Source: an uncultured Propionibacteriaceae bacterium
GTDB taxonomy: Bacteria; Actinomycetota; Actinomycetes; Propionibacteriales; Propionibacteriaceae
Direction of reading: 5' to 3'
DNA: 42,085 bases
Assembly (NCBI GenBank): GCA_938012815.1
Contig: CALLVV010000041.1
Span: 1 to 42,085 of the forward strand
Shown here: in pieces, positions 15,288 to 23,600 of the stretch
How the letters are laid out: the number at the start of each line of letters is the position of its first letter
Numbering within the stretch: position 1 is the first letter of the stretch
Program-made: the position numbers and the translations under genes
The notes under the pieces: model-generated
Databases searched by the model: none
Seen by the model: the letters and a program-made list of their open reading frames with translations, nothing else
What the model was told of the DNA's origin: nothing

Positions 15288-16088
15288 ATGAGCGATGATC
15301 CCACGAAGTTGGCTCACCAGGCCGTCGAGTTCCTCTCCTCTCGGTTCGGTATGGACCACATCGACCTGGCGCTGGTGCTGGGCTCCGGCTGGTCCACCGG
15401 GGCCGATCAGTTGGGTGAAGGGCTCGGCGAGATCACGCTCGACGCGGTACCCGGTTTCACCGCGCCCGTCGTGAAGGGTCACGGTGGTGTGTTGAGGTTG
15501 ATCCGGACCGCGGGCGGCAGGATCGCCGCAGTCCTGAGGGGCCGCACCCACTACTACGAGGGCCGGGGAGTCAATCCGGTGGTCCACGGGGTGCGCACCG
15601 TCGCCGCCTGGGGCGCCACAACCCTGGTCCTCACCAACGGCTGTGGCGGCTTGAACCCGGCGTGGGCACCGGGCAGTGTCGTCCTGATCCGCGACCACAT
15701 CAACCTGACCGGCGCCACCCCGCTTCGGGGGGCCACCTTCACCGACATGACCGAGGCGTACTCGGGTCGGTTGCGTGACCTGGCCCGGACAGTGGACCCG
15801 GCGCTTCCCGAGGGCGTCTACGTGCAGTTCCGCGGCCCCCAGTACGAAACCCCCGCCGAGGTGCGGATGGCGGGGCTGCTGGGGGGAGACCTGGTCGGGA
15901 TGTCGACCGCGCTCGAGACCATTGCCGCCCGCGAGGCCGGGTTGGAGGTGCTGGGGCTCTCCCTGGTGACCAACGCCGCCGCGGGCCTGACGGATTCGGG
16001 GCTCGATCACACCGAGGTGCTGCAGGCCGGGCGCGACGCCGGTCCGCGGCTGGCCTCGTTGCTGGCGGGAATAGTGGGTGTGTTGTGA
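15288..16088 (+). CDS. punA: Purine nucleoside phosphorylase
   Basis: A 266-residue trimeric-type purine nucleoside phosphorylase. The phosphate loop is VLGSGWS (30-36). RGRTHYYEG, LTNGCGGLNP, FRGPQYETPAEVRM, GMSTALETIAA and SLVTNAAAG complete the active site, with the Glu of YETP and the Asn of VTNAA contacting the purine. It splits purine nucleosides with phosphate to free base and (deoxy)ribose 1-phosphate. The 3' end overlaps pmmB by 4 bp (GTGA). The same punA/deoD-pmmB order is found in mycobacteria. It complements the adenosine deaminase and nucleoside transporter genes near 31-37 kb on the other strand. Confidence 0.94.
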   Translation: MSDDPTKLAHQAVEFLSSRFGMDHIDLALVLGSGWSTGADQLGEGLGEITLDAVPGFTAPVVKGHGGVLRLIRTAGGRIAAVLRGRTHYYEGRGVNPVVHGVRTVAAWGATTLVLTNGCGGLNPAWAPGSVVLIRDHINLTGATPLRGATFTDMTEAYSGRLRDLARTVDPALPEGVYVQFRGPQYETPAEVRMAGLLGGDLVGMSTALETIAAREAGLEVLGLSLVTNAAAGLTDSGLDHTEVLQAGRDAGPRLASLLAGIVGVL

Positions 16089-17731
16089 CCGCCCGGGATG
16101 CGGCCCGCTCCTGGCTGGCCGCTGACCCCGATCCGGACACCCGCGCCGAACTCGAAGAACTGCTGGGGGCGGCCGATTCCGGGGATCCGGGAGCCTCGGA
16201 GGTCATTGAGGATGCCTTCAGCGGCCCGTTGGTCTTCGGTACGGCCGGGCTCAGGGGCCGGATGGGGGCCGGTCCGAACCGCATGAATCGCCTGGTGGTT
16301 GCCCGGGCCGCGATTGGCGTGGCCGACTGGTTGGAGGAACACGGCCACGCCGGCGGGCAGGTGCTGGTCGGTCACGACGCCCGCCACAAGTCCGAGGAGT
16401 TCGCCCGCGACACCGCGGAGATCCTGGCCGGGGCGGGTTTCAAGGTGCTGCTCACGGGAGCACCCGTCCCGACCCCCCTGGTTTCCTTCGGCATCCGCCG
16501 TTACGGCTGCGTCGCGGGGATCGTCGTGACGGCCTCCCACAACCCTGCCGTCGACAACGGCTACAAGGTCTACCTCGGCGACGGGTCGCAGATCATCCCG
16601 CCGACGGACACACAGATCGCCGACCACATCGCCGCCCACCCCGTCGATTCCCTCGCCCGGCTTCCGCGCAGCGACTCGTACGAGGTGATGTGCGACCAGA
16701 TCACCCGCGACTACGTGACCCGGAGCGCCGGTCTCGTCCCGGAGGGGGCTGCCCGCGAGATCACCTGGGTGCACACCGCGATGCACGGCGTGGGGGCCCG
16801 CACCCTCCGGGAGCTGACCAGGGCTGCGGGGTTCCCTCCCGCCCACGAGGTTCCAGAACAGGCCGAACCGGATCCAGACTTCCCCACCGTCGCCTTCCCG
16901 AACCCGGAGGAACCGGGTGCGATCGACATGGCCCTGGCGCTGGCCGGGAGAACCGGGGCCGATCTGGTGGTGGCGAACGATCCCGACGCCGACAGGTGCG
17001 CGGTCGCCGCTGTCGTCGACGACCGGTGGCGGATGCTGACGGGCGACGAGCTGGGCCTGCTGCTCGCGGGGCACATGATCCGGCGAGGCACGAAGGGGGT
17101 ACTGGCCAGTTCGGTGGTCTCCTCCGGTGCCCTCGCCGCACTGGCCGCCGCGAGGGGACGAGATCACGTCACCACCCTCACCGGTTTCAAGTGGATCGGG
17201 AGAGTTCCGGATCTCGCCTTCGGCTACGAGGAGGCCATCGGCTACTGCTGCGACCCCGGAGCGGTCCCGGACAAGGACGGCCTGACCGCGGCTCTCATGG
17301 TTCTCGAACTGGCCGCCGGGTTGCGGGCCGAGGGCCTCACCCTGGCTGACCGATTGGACGAGCTGACCGCCGAGCTGGGGCTCCACGCCACGTCCCAGGT
17401 GGCGATCCGCGTCAGTGATCTCTCCCTGATCACCGACGCCATGGCCAGACTGCGCGAGAACCCACCCACGTCCCTCCTGCACGCGCCCGTCACCTACCGC
17501 GACCTGGCGGAGGGCACCTCCGGGCTTCCCCCGACCGACGCGGTGGAGCTGTCCGGCGACGAGGTGCACGTGGTGGTGCGTCCGTCCGGGACCGAACCGA
17601 AACTGAAGTGCTACCTGGAGGTGCGGCTCACACCCGAGAGGTCCCGGGACGGCGCGGCCGCCAGGCTGGCCGCCGAAATCCGGATGATGGCGCTCCGGGG
17701 GCAGATGCAGTCCGTTCTCGGCCTGAGCTGA
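16085..17731 (+). CDS. pmmB: Phosphohexomutase (phosphomannomutase/phosphoglucomutase family)
   Basis: A 548-residue alpha-D-phosphohexomutase. The catalytic serine is in VVTASHNPAVDNG (serine at about 152). The metal loop is NDPDADRCAV at about 298. The sugar-specificity loop is FGYEEAIGY, and the C-terminal phosphate site is RPSGTEPKLKCY at about 499. Length and N-terminal FGTAGLRGRMG match the PmmB group. It moves a phosphate between C1 and C6 of a hexose; ribose or deoxyribose phosphate is also possible, since it is translationally coupled to punA, whose product is a pentose 1-phosphate. That specificity is inferred from context. GTG start inside the punA stop. Confidence 0.9.
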   Translation: MTARDAARSWLAADPDPDTRAELEELLGAADSGDPGASEVIEDAFSGPLVFGTAGLRGRMGAGPNRMNRLVVARAAIGVADWLEEHGHAGGQVLVGHDARHKSEEFARDTAEILAGAGFKVLLTGAPVPTPLVSFGIRRYGCVAGIVVTASHNPAVDNGYKVYLGDGSQIIPPTDTQIADHIAAHPVDSLARLPRSDSYEVMCDQITRDYVTRSAGLVPEGAAREITWVHTAMHGVGARTLRELTRAAGFPPAHEVPEQAEPDPDFPTVAFPNPEEPGAIDMALALAGRTGADLVVANDPDADRCAVAAVVDDRWRMLTGDELGLLLAGHMIRRGTKGVLASSVVSSGALAALAAARGRDHVTTLTGFKWIGRVPDLAFGYEEAIGYCCDPGAVPDKDGLTAALMVLELAAGLRAEGLTLADRLDELTAELGLHATSQVAIRVSDLSLITDAMARLRENPPTSLLHAPVTYRDLAEGTSGLPPTDAVELSGDEVHVVVRPSGTEPKLKCYLEVRLTPERSRDGAAARLAAEIRMMALRGQMQSVLGLS

Positions 17732-17779
17732 GGAATTCCACGAACTCCGGGGCACGGTCCGTCTGCACCCGGAGGCCTC

Positions 17780-17785
17780 TACTCT
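17780..17785 (+). promoter_or_regulatory. -10 element (TACTCT) of DUF2207 copy 1
   Basis: TACTCT, then GGGAATC, then the ATG at 17793. The block CTCTACTCTGGG is identical before DUF2207 copy 3 with the same 7-nt spacing. No ribosome-binding site. Confidence 0.6.
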
Positions 17786-17792
17786 GGGAATC

Positions 17793-19634
17793 ATGCGTAG
17801 GTTGTTCAAGGGGTTGTTCCTCGTCATCACGGTGGTTCTCGTGGGACTGGCGAACAGCCCACGAGCTTGGGCCGACGACGCCGCGCCCGTGAACCGGTGG
17901 AGAACCACCGTCAATCTTTCCAGCGACGGAATTGCCCACATCGAGTATGAGTTCGAGATGGATTTCTCCAAGGTCGAAGGACGTGGACCTGTCATCGCTT
18001 TTCCTGAGAGGCAACGAACCAACATTGAGCGGGAGTGGTTGAACTTCGGGATTTCCAACATTGACGTGAGTTCTCCCAGTGGCGCCAATTCCGAGACGAA
18101 AATCACCCACGAGGACGGAAACGTCAGCATCCGGGTGGGAGAAAAGAACACGGTCTACCACTCCCCTCAGACCTATCGAATCAGCTATGACGTCACCGGG
18201 TTGATCGCCACCAACAACTCACAGAGCGGTTTGGATGAGTTCAGTTGGAACCCCATCACGGGTGGAAAATCAGAAATCCGGAACTTCCAGGTGACAATCA
18301 CCGGCCCAGCAGACATCTCGAAGACTGCCTGCTGGCGTACCAGAGACCTGAAAACCCCTTGCACGTCCAGCGCCAGCGGCACCACCGCGTCGTACTCCGT
18401 GGACACGATCCCGAGCGACGAGCCGGTTCAAGTGGTGGCTGGTTTCCCGGCAGGCACCTTCCCCGGGGTCACCCAGAACGTGACGAAGGACCCCACTCTT
18501 TTGGAACTTGCCTCAGAGGCTTATTCGCTGAATCCGGTCACGGGTGCCACCACTGCAGTGCTGGGAGCAGGAGCCGTGGCGGGGTTGTTCGTGATGCGGA
18601 ATCGGAAGGCCCGGGACGAGGTGTTCATTGATCTCGCTCCGGGGCTGGCCCCAGCCGATGGCGAGACAGCCCGAGTGGGGAAACGCCGGGGCAAGGCGAA
18701 CGTGGCCGTCGCCTTCCAACCGCCCCAAGGTACCCGCCCCGGAGAGATCGGCACCCTGATGGACGCCACCGCCAACTCCGTGGACATCTCCGCAACCATC
18801 ATCGATCTGGCTGTCCGTGGTTACCTCACGCTAGCCCCCCTCCCCAAGAAGGGCCACGTACTGAAACGCACCGGCAAACGCGGCACACACGAGCTGGCCG
18901 ACTATGAACGGCGGCTTCTCCGCAGCATCTTCAAAGCCGGGAAAAGCGTCACCCTCAAGGAGCTGAGAAGTGAGAAATACGGTGATGTGCAGAGCAGGGC
19001 GAAGAAGAATCTCTACGCCCAGGTGATGTCGCTCGGATGGTTCCGCGGTGACCCACGCAAGGCGCGCAACTCTGCGCTGGCCCTGGGCATTGTCCTGGCC
19101 GTTGCAGGCTTGGCGGGCAGCCTGTTCCTGGGGCTGGTATTCGGCTGGGGACTGATTCCCCTACCGATCGCCTTGTTCGGCATCGGGTTGATCTTCCTTT
19201 CCCGCCGTTTCGGAAGCCGTACGGCCCAGGGATCGGCGGCGCTCGAGCAGGCGCGAGGTTTCGAGCTGTACCTGCGTACCGCGGAAAAGGACCAAATCAA
19301 ATTCGAAGAAGGTATCGATGTCTTCAGCCGCTACCTGCCCTACGCCATGATCTTCGGCGTCGCCGAGCGCTGGACCAAACTGTTCGCCCAGCTCGGCGCC
19401 GAGGGTCGCTACCACGCTGACACTTCCTGGTATCACGGCACGGATCTTTACCACTCCACAGGCCTTTTCTACGCAGGCCTCAGCAGCTTCTCCCAGGATT
19501 TCTCGCACTCACTGTCACAGGCCACGGCCGCTGCGACCGCAGCGCAGGCAGCCTCAAGCAGTTCTTCCGGAGACTCGGGATTTTCCGGAGGAGGCGGATT
19601 TTCCGGTGGGGGTGCCAGCGTGGGTTCATGGTGA
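17793..19634 (+). CDS. DUF2207 membrane protein, paralogue 1
   Basis: A 613-residue secreted-then-anchored protein. Residues 1-27 are a signal peptide ending AWA, with DD following. Residues 28-240 are the extracellular DUF2207 domain with a Cys pair (ACWRTRDLKTPC). One membrane segment lies at about 247-265, a cytoplasmic part with RPGEIGTLMDA and a winged-helix-like stretch at 320-420, then two more membrane segments (about 426-469). FEEGIDVFSRYLPYAMIFG is the most conserved block. The last 45 residues are Ala/Ser then Gly/Phe/Ser (GFSGGGGFSGGG) ending GSW. The function of DUF2207 proteins is unknown. It begins a leaderless message and is followed by copy 2 after 20 bp. Confidence 0.9.
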   Translation: MRRLFKGLFLVITVVLVGLANSPRAWADDAAPVNRWRTTVNLSSDGIAHIEYEFEMDFSKVEGRGPVIAFPERQRTNIEREWLNFGISNIDVSSPSGANSETKITHEDGNVSIRVGEKNTVYHSPQTYRISYDVTGLIATNNSQSGLDEFSWNPITGGKSEIRNFQVTITGPADISKTACWRTRDLKTPCTSSASGTTASYSVDTIPSDEPVQVVAGFPAGTFPGVTQNVTKDPTLLELASEAYSLNPVTGATTAVLGAGAVAGLFVMRNRKARDEVFIDLAPGLAPADGETARVGKRRGKANVAVAFQPPQGTRPGEIGTLMDATANSVDISATIIDLAVRGYLTLAPLPKKGHVLKRTGKRGTHELADYERRLLRSIFKAGKSVTLKELRSEKYGDVQSRAKKNLYAQVMSLGWFRGDPRKARNSALALGIVLAVAGLAGSLFLGLVFGWGLIPLPIALFGIGLIFLSRRFGSRTAQGSAALEQARGFELYLRTAEKDQIKFEEGIDVFSRYLPYAMIFGVAERWTKLFAQLGAEGRYHADTSWYHGTDLYHSTGLFYAGLSSFSQDFSHSLSQATAAATAAQAASSSSSGDSGFSGGGGFSGGGASVGSW

Positions 19635-19654
19635 ACGGAAGGAATCAGTCGCGC

Positions 19655-21514
19655 ATGAAACGACACGGATTTCAGGGACTACTGGCGCTGACCATCGTCC
19701 TGCTGACGGCCTTCCTGGCCGCCCCTCACGCATGGGCCGACGAGTCGGCCCCGATCACCCACTGGAACGTGGACGTCAACCTGTCGCGGGACGGGGTGGC
19801 ACACGTGAACGCCGAACTCGAGATGGACTTCTCCACAACCCGTGGGCGCGGCCCGGTTTTCGTCCTGCCCACCCGACAGCCGGGTGGGGAGGATGGCCAG
19901 TTCTACCGCTACGAGATCTCCGGCATCCAGGTCAGCTCCTCCACAGCCCCGGACCAGACCCAGACCACCGAGGACAAGGAAGGCAACATCCAGGTTCGGG
20001 TCGGCGACACGTACCAGTACCTTCACGAGAAACACACCTACCGGATCAGCTACACCGTGACCGGCTTGATCGCCCCCAACCATCCGGAGAGCCACCTCGA
20101 CGAGTTCAACTGGAATGTCATCGGCAACTGGCGGGGCAGGATCAACCACTTCAGGGTCAGCGTCACTGGCCCCGAGGCCGTGTCGAAGGCCGCCTGCTGG
20201 ACCGGAAGCAACTACAAGCAGTCCTGCACATCCAGCAACAGCGAGAAAACAGCCACCTACAGTTTGTCCTCGATCAGCCCCGGAACGCCTGTGCAGGTGG
20301 TGGCGGGATTCCCGGCGGGTACCTTTCCCGAGGCGAAGCAGAACGTGGAATACCGGCGAACCCTCAGCAACGCCTTCTCGTTGACGCCGCTCACGGGGGC
20401 GGCGACGCTGGTGACGACCGCAGGGGCTGCATTCGCCATCGTCAAGATCCGCAACCGGTACGCGCGGGACGAGGCCTATCTCGGGGTGGCCCCCGGTTTG
20501 AGCCCACGCGCCGGTCAGGGGGAGCAGATCGGTTTTCTGCCGGACAACCTGAACATCGCGGTCCAGTTCCATCCCCCGAAGAACGCCACCCCGGGTGAGA
20601 TCGGTACCCTGATGGACGCGAACGCCGACTTCATCGATGTCTCCGCCTCGATCATCGACCTTGCAGTTCGCGGCTACCTGGTGATCACGGCGCAGGAGGA
20701 CGGCGATCACCTGCTCACCCGGACCGAGAAGGATCAGACACAACTCGCCGAGTACGAGAAAAGGCTGCTGTCGAAGCTTTTCCAGTCGGGCGATGAGGTC
20801 ACCCTGAAGGAGCTCGGCGACGAAAAATACGACGGCCTGGATTCCGAGATCCGGGAGCTGCTCTATCAGCGGGTGGCGGAACTCGGTTGGTTCCGTGAAA
20901 ACCCGAAATCCATGCGCTGGTCCGGGATCACCGCCGGTTTTTTCATCAGTGCCGTAGGATGCCTGTTCACCCTGGTCCTCGGCTACGGTCTCGGCTGGGG
21001 CCTGGCGTGTCTTCCCCTCGTGGCAATCGGCATCGCGGTGCTCATGATGTCCGGAAAGTTCGGGAAACGCACGGCCAAGGGCTCCATGGCCTTGGTTCAA
21101 GCGCGTGGTTTCGAGCTGTACCTGAGCACCGCCGAAGCGGACAAGTTGCGCTTCGAGGAGGGCGTCGACATCTTCAGCCGCTACCTTCCCTACGCCATGA
21201 TCTTCGGTGTGGCGAGGCGGTGGATGGAGCTGTTCTCCCAGCTCGAGCAGACGCACCGTTTCGAGGCTGACACGTCCTGGTATCAAGGGGTTAATCTCCA
21301 AACCTCGAACAGCGCCTTTTACACCAGGTTCTACAATTTCTGCTACAACTTCTCGGACTCCATGTACACGGCCCATGAAGCCGCAAGAGCAAGCAGCTAC
21401 AGTTCGAGTTCCTTCTCCTCGTCCAGCTACACCTCCTCCGGAACCTCGGGAGGTTCCGGTTTTTCAGGTGGCGGCGGGTTTTCCGGAGGCGGCTTCAGCG
21501 GCGGATCATGGTAG
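19655..21514 (+). CDS. DUF2207 membrane protein, paralogue 2
   Basis: A 619-residue paralogue of the preceding gene with the same architecture: signal peptide 1-28 (ending HAWA), extracellular domain with Cys pair (ACWTGSNYKQSC), three later membrane segments, the block FEEGVDIFSRYLPYAMIFG, and a Ser-rich then GFSGGGGFSGGGFSGGSW tail. It is the most diverged of the three. The ATG at 19655 is preferred over one at 19628 because it follows GGAAGGA by about 11 nt and puts the signal peptide at the very N-terminus. It lies 20 bp after copy 1 and is probably cotranscribed with it. Function unknown. Confidence 0.88.
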   Translation: MKRHGFQGLLALTIVLLTAFLAAPHAWADESAPITHWNVDVNLSRDGVAHVNAELEMDFSTTRGRGPVFVLPTRQPGGEDGQFYRYEISGIQVSSSTAPDQTQTTEDKEGNIQVRVGDTYQYLHEKHTYRISYTVTGLIAPNHPESHLDEFNWNVIGNWRGRINHFRVSVTGPEAVSKAACWTGSNYKQSCTSSNSEKTATYSLSSISPGTPVQVVAGFPAGTFPEAKQNVEYRRTLSNAFSLTPLTGAATLVTTAGAAFAIVKIRNRYARDEAYLGVAPGLSPRAGQGEQIGFLPDNLNIAVQFHPPKNATPGEIGTLMDANADFIDVSASIIDLAVRGYLVITAQEDGDHLLTRTEKDQTQLAEYEKRLLSKLFQSGDEVTLKELGDEKYDGLDSEIRELLYQRVAELGWFRENPKSMRWSGITAGFFISAVGCLFTLVLGYGLGWGLACLPLVAIGIAVLMMSGKFGKRTAKGSMALVQARGFELYLSTAEADKLRFEEGVDIFSRYLPYAMIFGVARRWMELFSQLEQTHRFEADTSWYQGVNLQTSNSAFYTRFYNFCYNFSDSMYTAHEAARASSYSSSSFSSSSYTSSGTSGGSGFSGGGGFSGGGFSGGSW

Positions 21515-21600
21515 AGGAAACCGATCCGCGGATCCGGCCCCAGGGGTCGGTGCGTTCCCACCGAAATGCGGGCCGCACCCCGTTTGCCCTTGTGAGGCTC

Positions 21601-21606
21601 TACTCT
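21601..21606 (+). promoter_or_regulatory. -10 element (TACTCT) of DUF2207 copy 3
   Basis: TACTCT, then GGGCACC, then the ATG at 21614: the same hexamer and spacing as before copy 1. The 99-bp gap upstream separates copy 3 from copies 1-2 as its own transcription unit. Confidence 0.6.
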
Positions 21607-21613
21607 GGGCACC

Positions 21614-23488
21614 ATGCGCAGATCGTTCACAGGGCTGTTCGTCGCCATCATCGTGGTGCTCGGTGGGTTGGTGACCAGCCCGCAAGCACATGCGGACGAC
21701 GCGGCTCCCGTCAAGTGGTGGCGAACCGCCGTCAAGCTCACCAGCGACGGGACGGCTCAGGTTGAGCACGAGTTCGAGATGGATTTCTCCAAGGTCGAAG
21801 GGCACGGACCCGTCATTGCGCTACCCACGCGGCAACGAACCAAGAACGAGGATGAGTGGCTGAATTACGGAATCTCCAACATCCGCACGAGCTCGCCCAG
21901 CAGTGCCCGGTCCGACACAAAAGTCACCGAGCAGGATGAATACAGCACCATTTCCATCCAAATGGGGAGCAATGGTGTCACGTATTCCACCCCGCAGACC
22001 TATAAGATCAGTTTTGACGTCACCGGCTTGATCGCCCCCAACCATGCGGAGAGCGGACTGGACGAGTTCAACTGGAACCCGATCTCCTCCGGCACCAAAT
22101 CAGAGATCGCAGACTTTCAAGCAACAGTTACCGGCCCTGCAGATGTCTCGCAGGCTTCCTGCTGGCACACCAAGGAAATGAAAACCCCCTGCGATTCCGA
22201 GGTCAACGGTTCCAGCGCCTCCTACACCGTGGGCAGAATCCCAGCCGGAAACCCGGTCCAGGTGGCCGCTGGTTTCCCTGCCGGCACCTTCCCCGGGGTC
22301 ACCCAGAACATCACGAAAAACCCAAACCCCCTCACCGGCGCATATTCCTTGTCCCCCACTTCCGGGATCGCCATCGCTGCATTGGGCATGGGGGCGGTGG
22401 CAGGTTTGATCCTGATATGGCACCGGAGGACCCGTGACGAGGTATTTCTCGGCCTTGCCCCCGGGCTGACGCCAACCACCGGGGCAACTGCCACGGTGGG
22501 TAAGCGCCGGGGAAGGACGAACGTGACCGTCGCCTTCCAGCCACCCCAGGGCACCCGTCCCGGGGAGATCGGCACCCTGATGGACACCACCGCCGACTCC
22601 GTGAACATCTCCGCAACCATCATCGACCTGGCCGTCCGCGGACACCTCACCCTGACCCCACTCCCCAACGGTGATCACCTATTGGCCCGTCGCCCCAGTC
22701 AGGACACAAAAGCGCTGGCCACCTACGAGTGGCAGCTACTGTGCAGCATCTTCAGCGCAGGCGACGAGGTCACTCTCACACAACTACGTGACGAAAGGTA
22801 CGGACAGCTACAGCGAAGATTCCGTGATGACCTCTACGACCAGACGGTCTCACTCGGCTGGTTCCACGGCAATCCGAGAGAAGCACGTAAAAAAGCACAC
22901 AGCATGGGGTGCACTCTCGCGATGTGCGGATTCCTGGGAAGCCTTCCGCTGGGAGTGATGATCGCTCTGCTTCTCCAAGCAAAGGGCTGGGGGCTGGTTC
23001 CTCTGCCCATTGCACTGTTTGGCATCGGCTTGATCCTCCTGTCCCGCAGGTTTGCAACCCGCACGGCACAAGGATCAGCAGTCCTCGAACAGGCAAAGGG
23101 TTTCGAACTGTACCTACGCACCGCAGAAAAAGATCAACTCAAATTCGAGGAGGGCACCGATATCTTCAGTCGCTACCTCCCCTATGCCATGATCTTCGGC
23201 GTCACCGAACGCTGGACCAAACTATTCGCCCAACTCGGAGCAGAAGGCCGCTACCAACCCGACACCTCCTGGTACCACGGCGCAGACATCGATAACTCAG
23301 CGAGCCTGTTCACCACCACGTTTTCCAGCTTCTCCGGTGACTTCTCACTATCGCTGTCACAGGCCACCTCCCAGGCCACAGCGGCCGCTGTGGAAGCTCA
23401 AGCGGCCTCGAGCGGATCCTCCGGAGATTCCGGCTTCTCCGGAGGCGGGGGATTCTCCGGCGGCAGTGCCAGCGTGGGCTCCTGGTGA
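21614..23488 (+). CDS. DUF2207 membrane protein, paralogue 3
   Basis: A 624-residue paralogue, closer to copy 1 than to copy 2 (for example shared FEMDFSKVEG, GPVIA, KRRG, QPPQGTRPGEIG). Signal peptide 1-27 ends AHA. The Cys pair is SCWHTKEMKTPC. Membrane segments and the block FSRYLPYAMIFG are at equivalent places, and the tail is GFSGGGGFSGGSASVGSW. Codon use drifts slightly towards A-ending codons in the second half compared with copy 1. Function unknown. The 112 bp after it, up to the convergent metG, hold only weak short hairpins. Confidence 0.9.
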   Translation: MRRSFTGLFVAIIVVLGGLVTSPQAHADDAAPVKWWRTAVKLTSDGTAQVEHEFEMDFSKVEGHGPVIALPTRQRTKNEDEWLNYGISNIRTSSPSSARSDTKVTEQDEYSTISIQMGSNGVTYSTPQTYKISFDVTGLIAPNHAESGLDEFNWNPISSGTKSEIADFQATVTGPADVSQASCWHTKEMKTPCDSEVNGSSASYTVGRIPAGNPVQVAAGFPAGTFPGVTQNITKNPNPLTGAYSLSPTSGIAIAALGMGAVAGLILIWHRRTRDEVFLGLAPGLTPTTGATATVGKRRGRTNVTVAFQPPQGTRPGEIGTLMDTTADSVNISATIIDLAVRGHLTLTPLPNGDHLLARRPSQDTKALATYEWQLLCSIFSAGDEVTLTQLRDERYGQLQRRFRDDLYDQTVSLGWFHGNPREARKKAHSMGCTLAMCGFLGSLPLGVMIALLLQAKGWGLVPLPIALFGIGLILLSRRFATRTAQGSAVLEQAKGFELYLRTAEKDQLKFEEGTDIFSRYLPYAMIFGVTERWTKLFAQLGAEGRYQPDTSWYHGADIDNSASLFTTTFSSFSGDFSLSLSQATSQATAAAVEAQAASSGSSGDSGFSGGGGFSGGSASVGSW

Positions 23489-23600
23489 TCGGGCCGGAAA
23501 GGCAACACACGAACACAGACTGCCCGGGTTGTTGCATTGACCGCGATCCCGTCGTGGCACAGCCAGACGACTCGCCTCCAGTCGGTATGAGTTCTTTGTC

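Noticed and set aside
19679..21376. Minus-strand open frame of 565 codons
   Set aside because: Antisense to DUF2207 copy 2; equivalent frames in copies 1 and 3 are broken, so it is not conserved among the paralogues.
21526..21541. Short palindrome GATCCGCGGATC after DUF2207 copy 2 as a terminator
   Set aside because: It has no loop and no T tract, so a stable hairpin is unlikely; probably incidental in GC-rich DNA.
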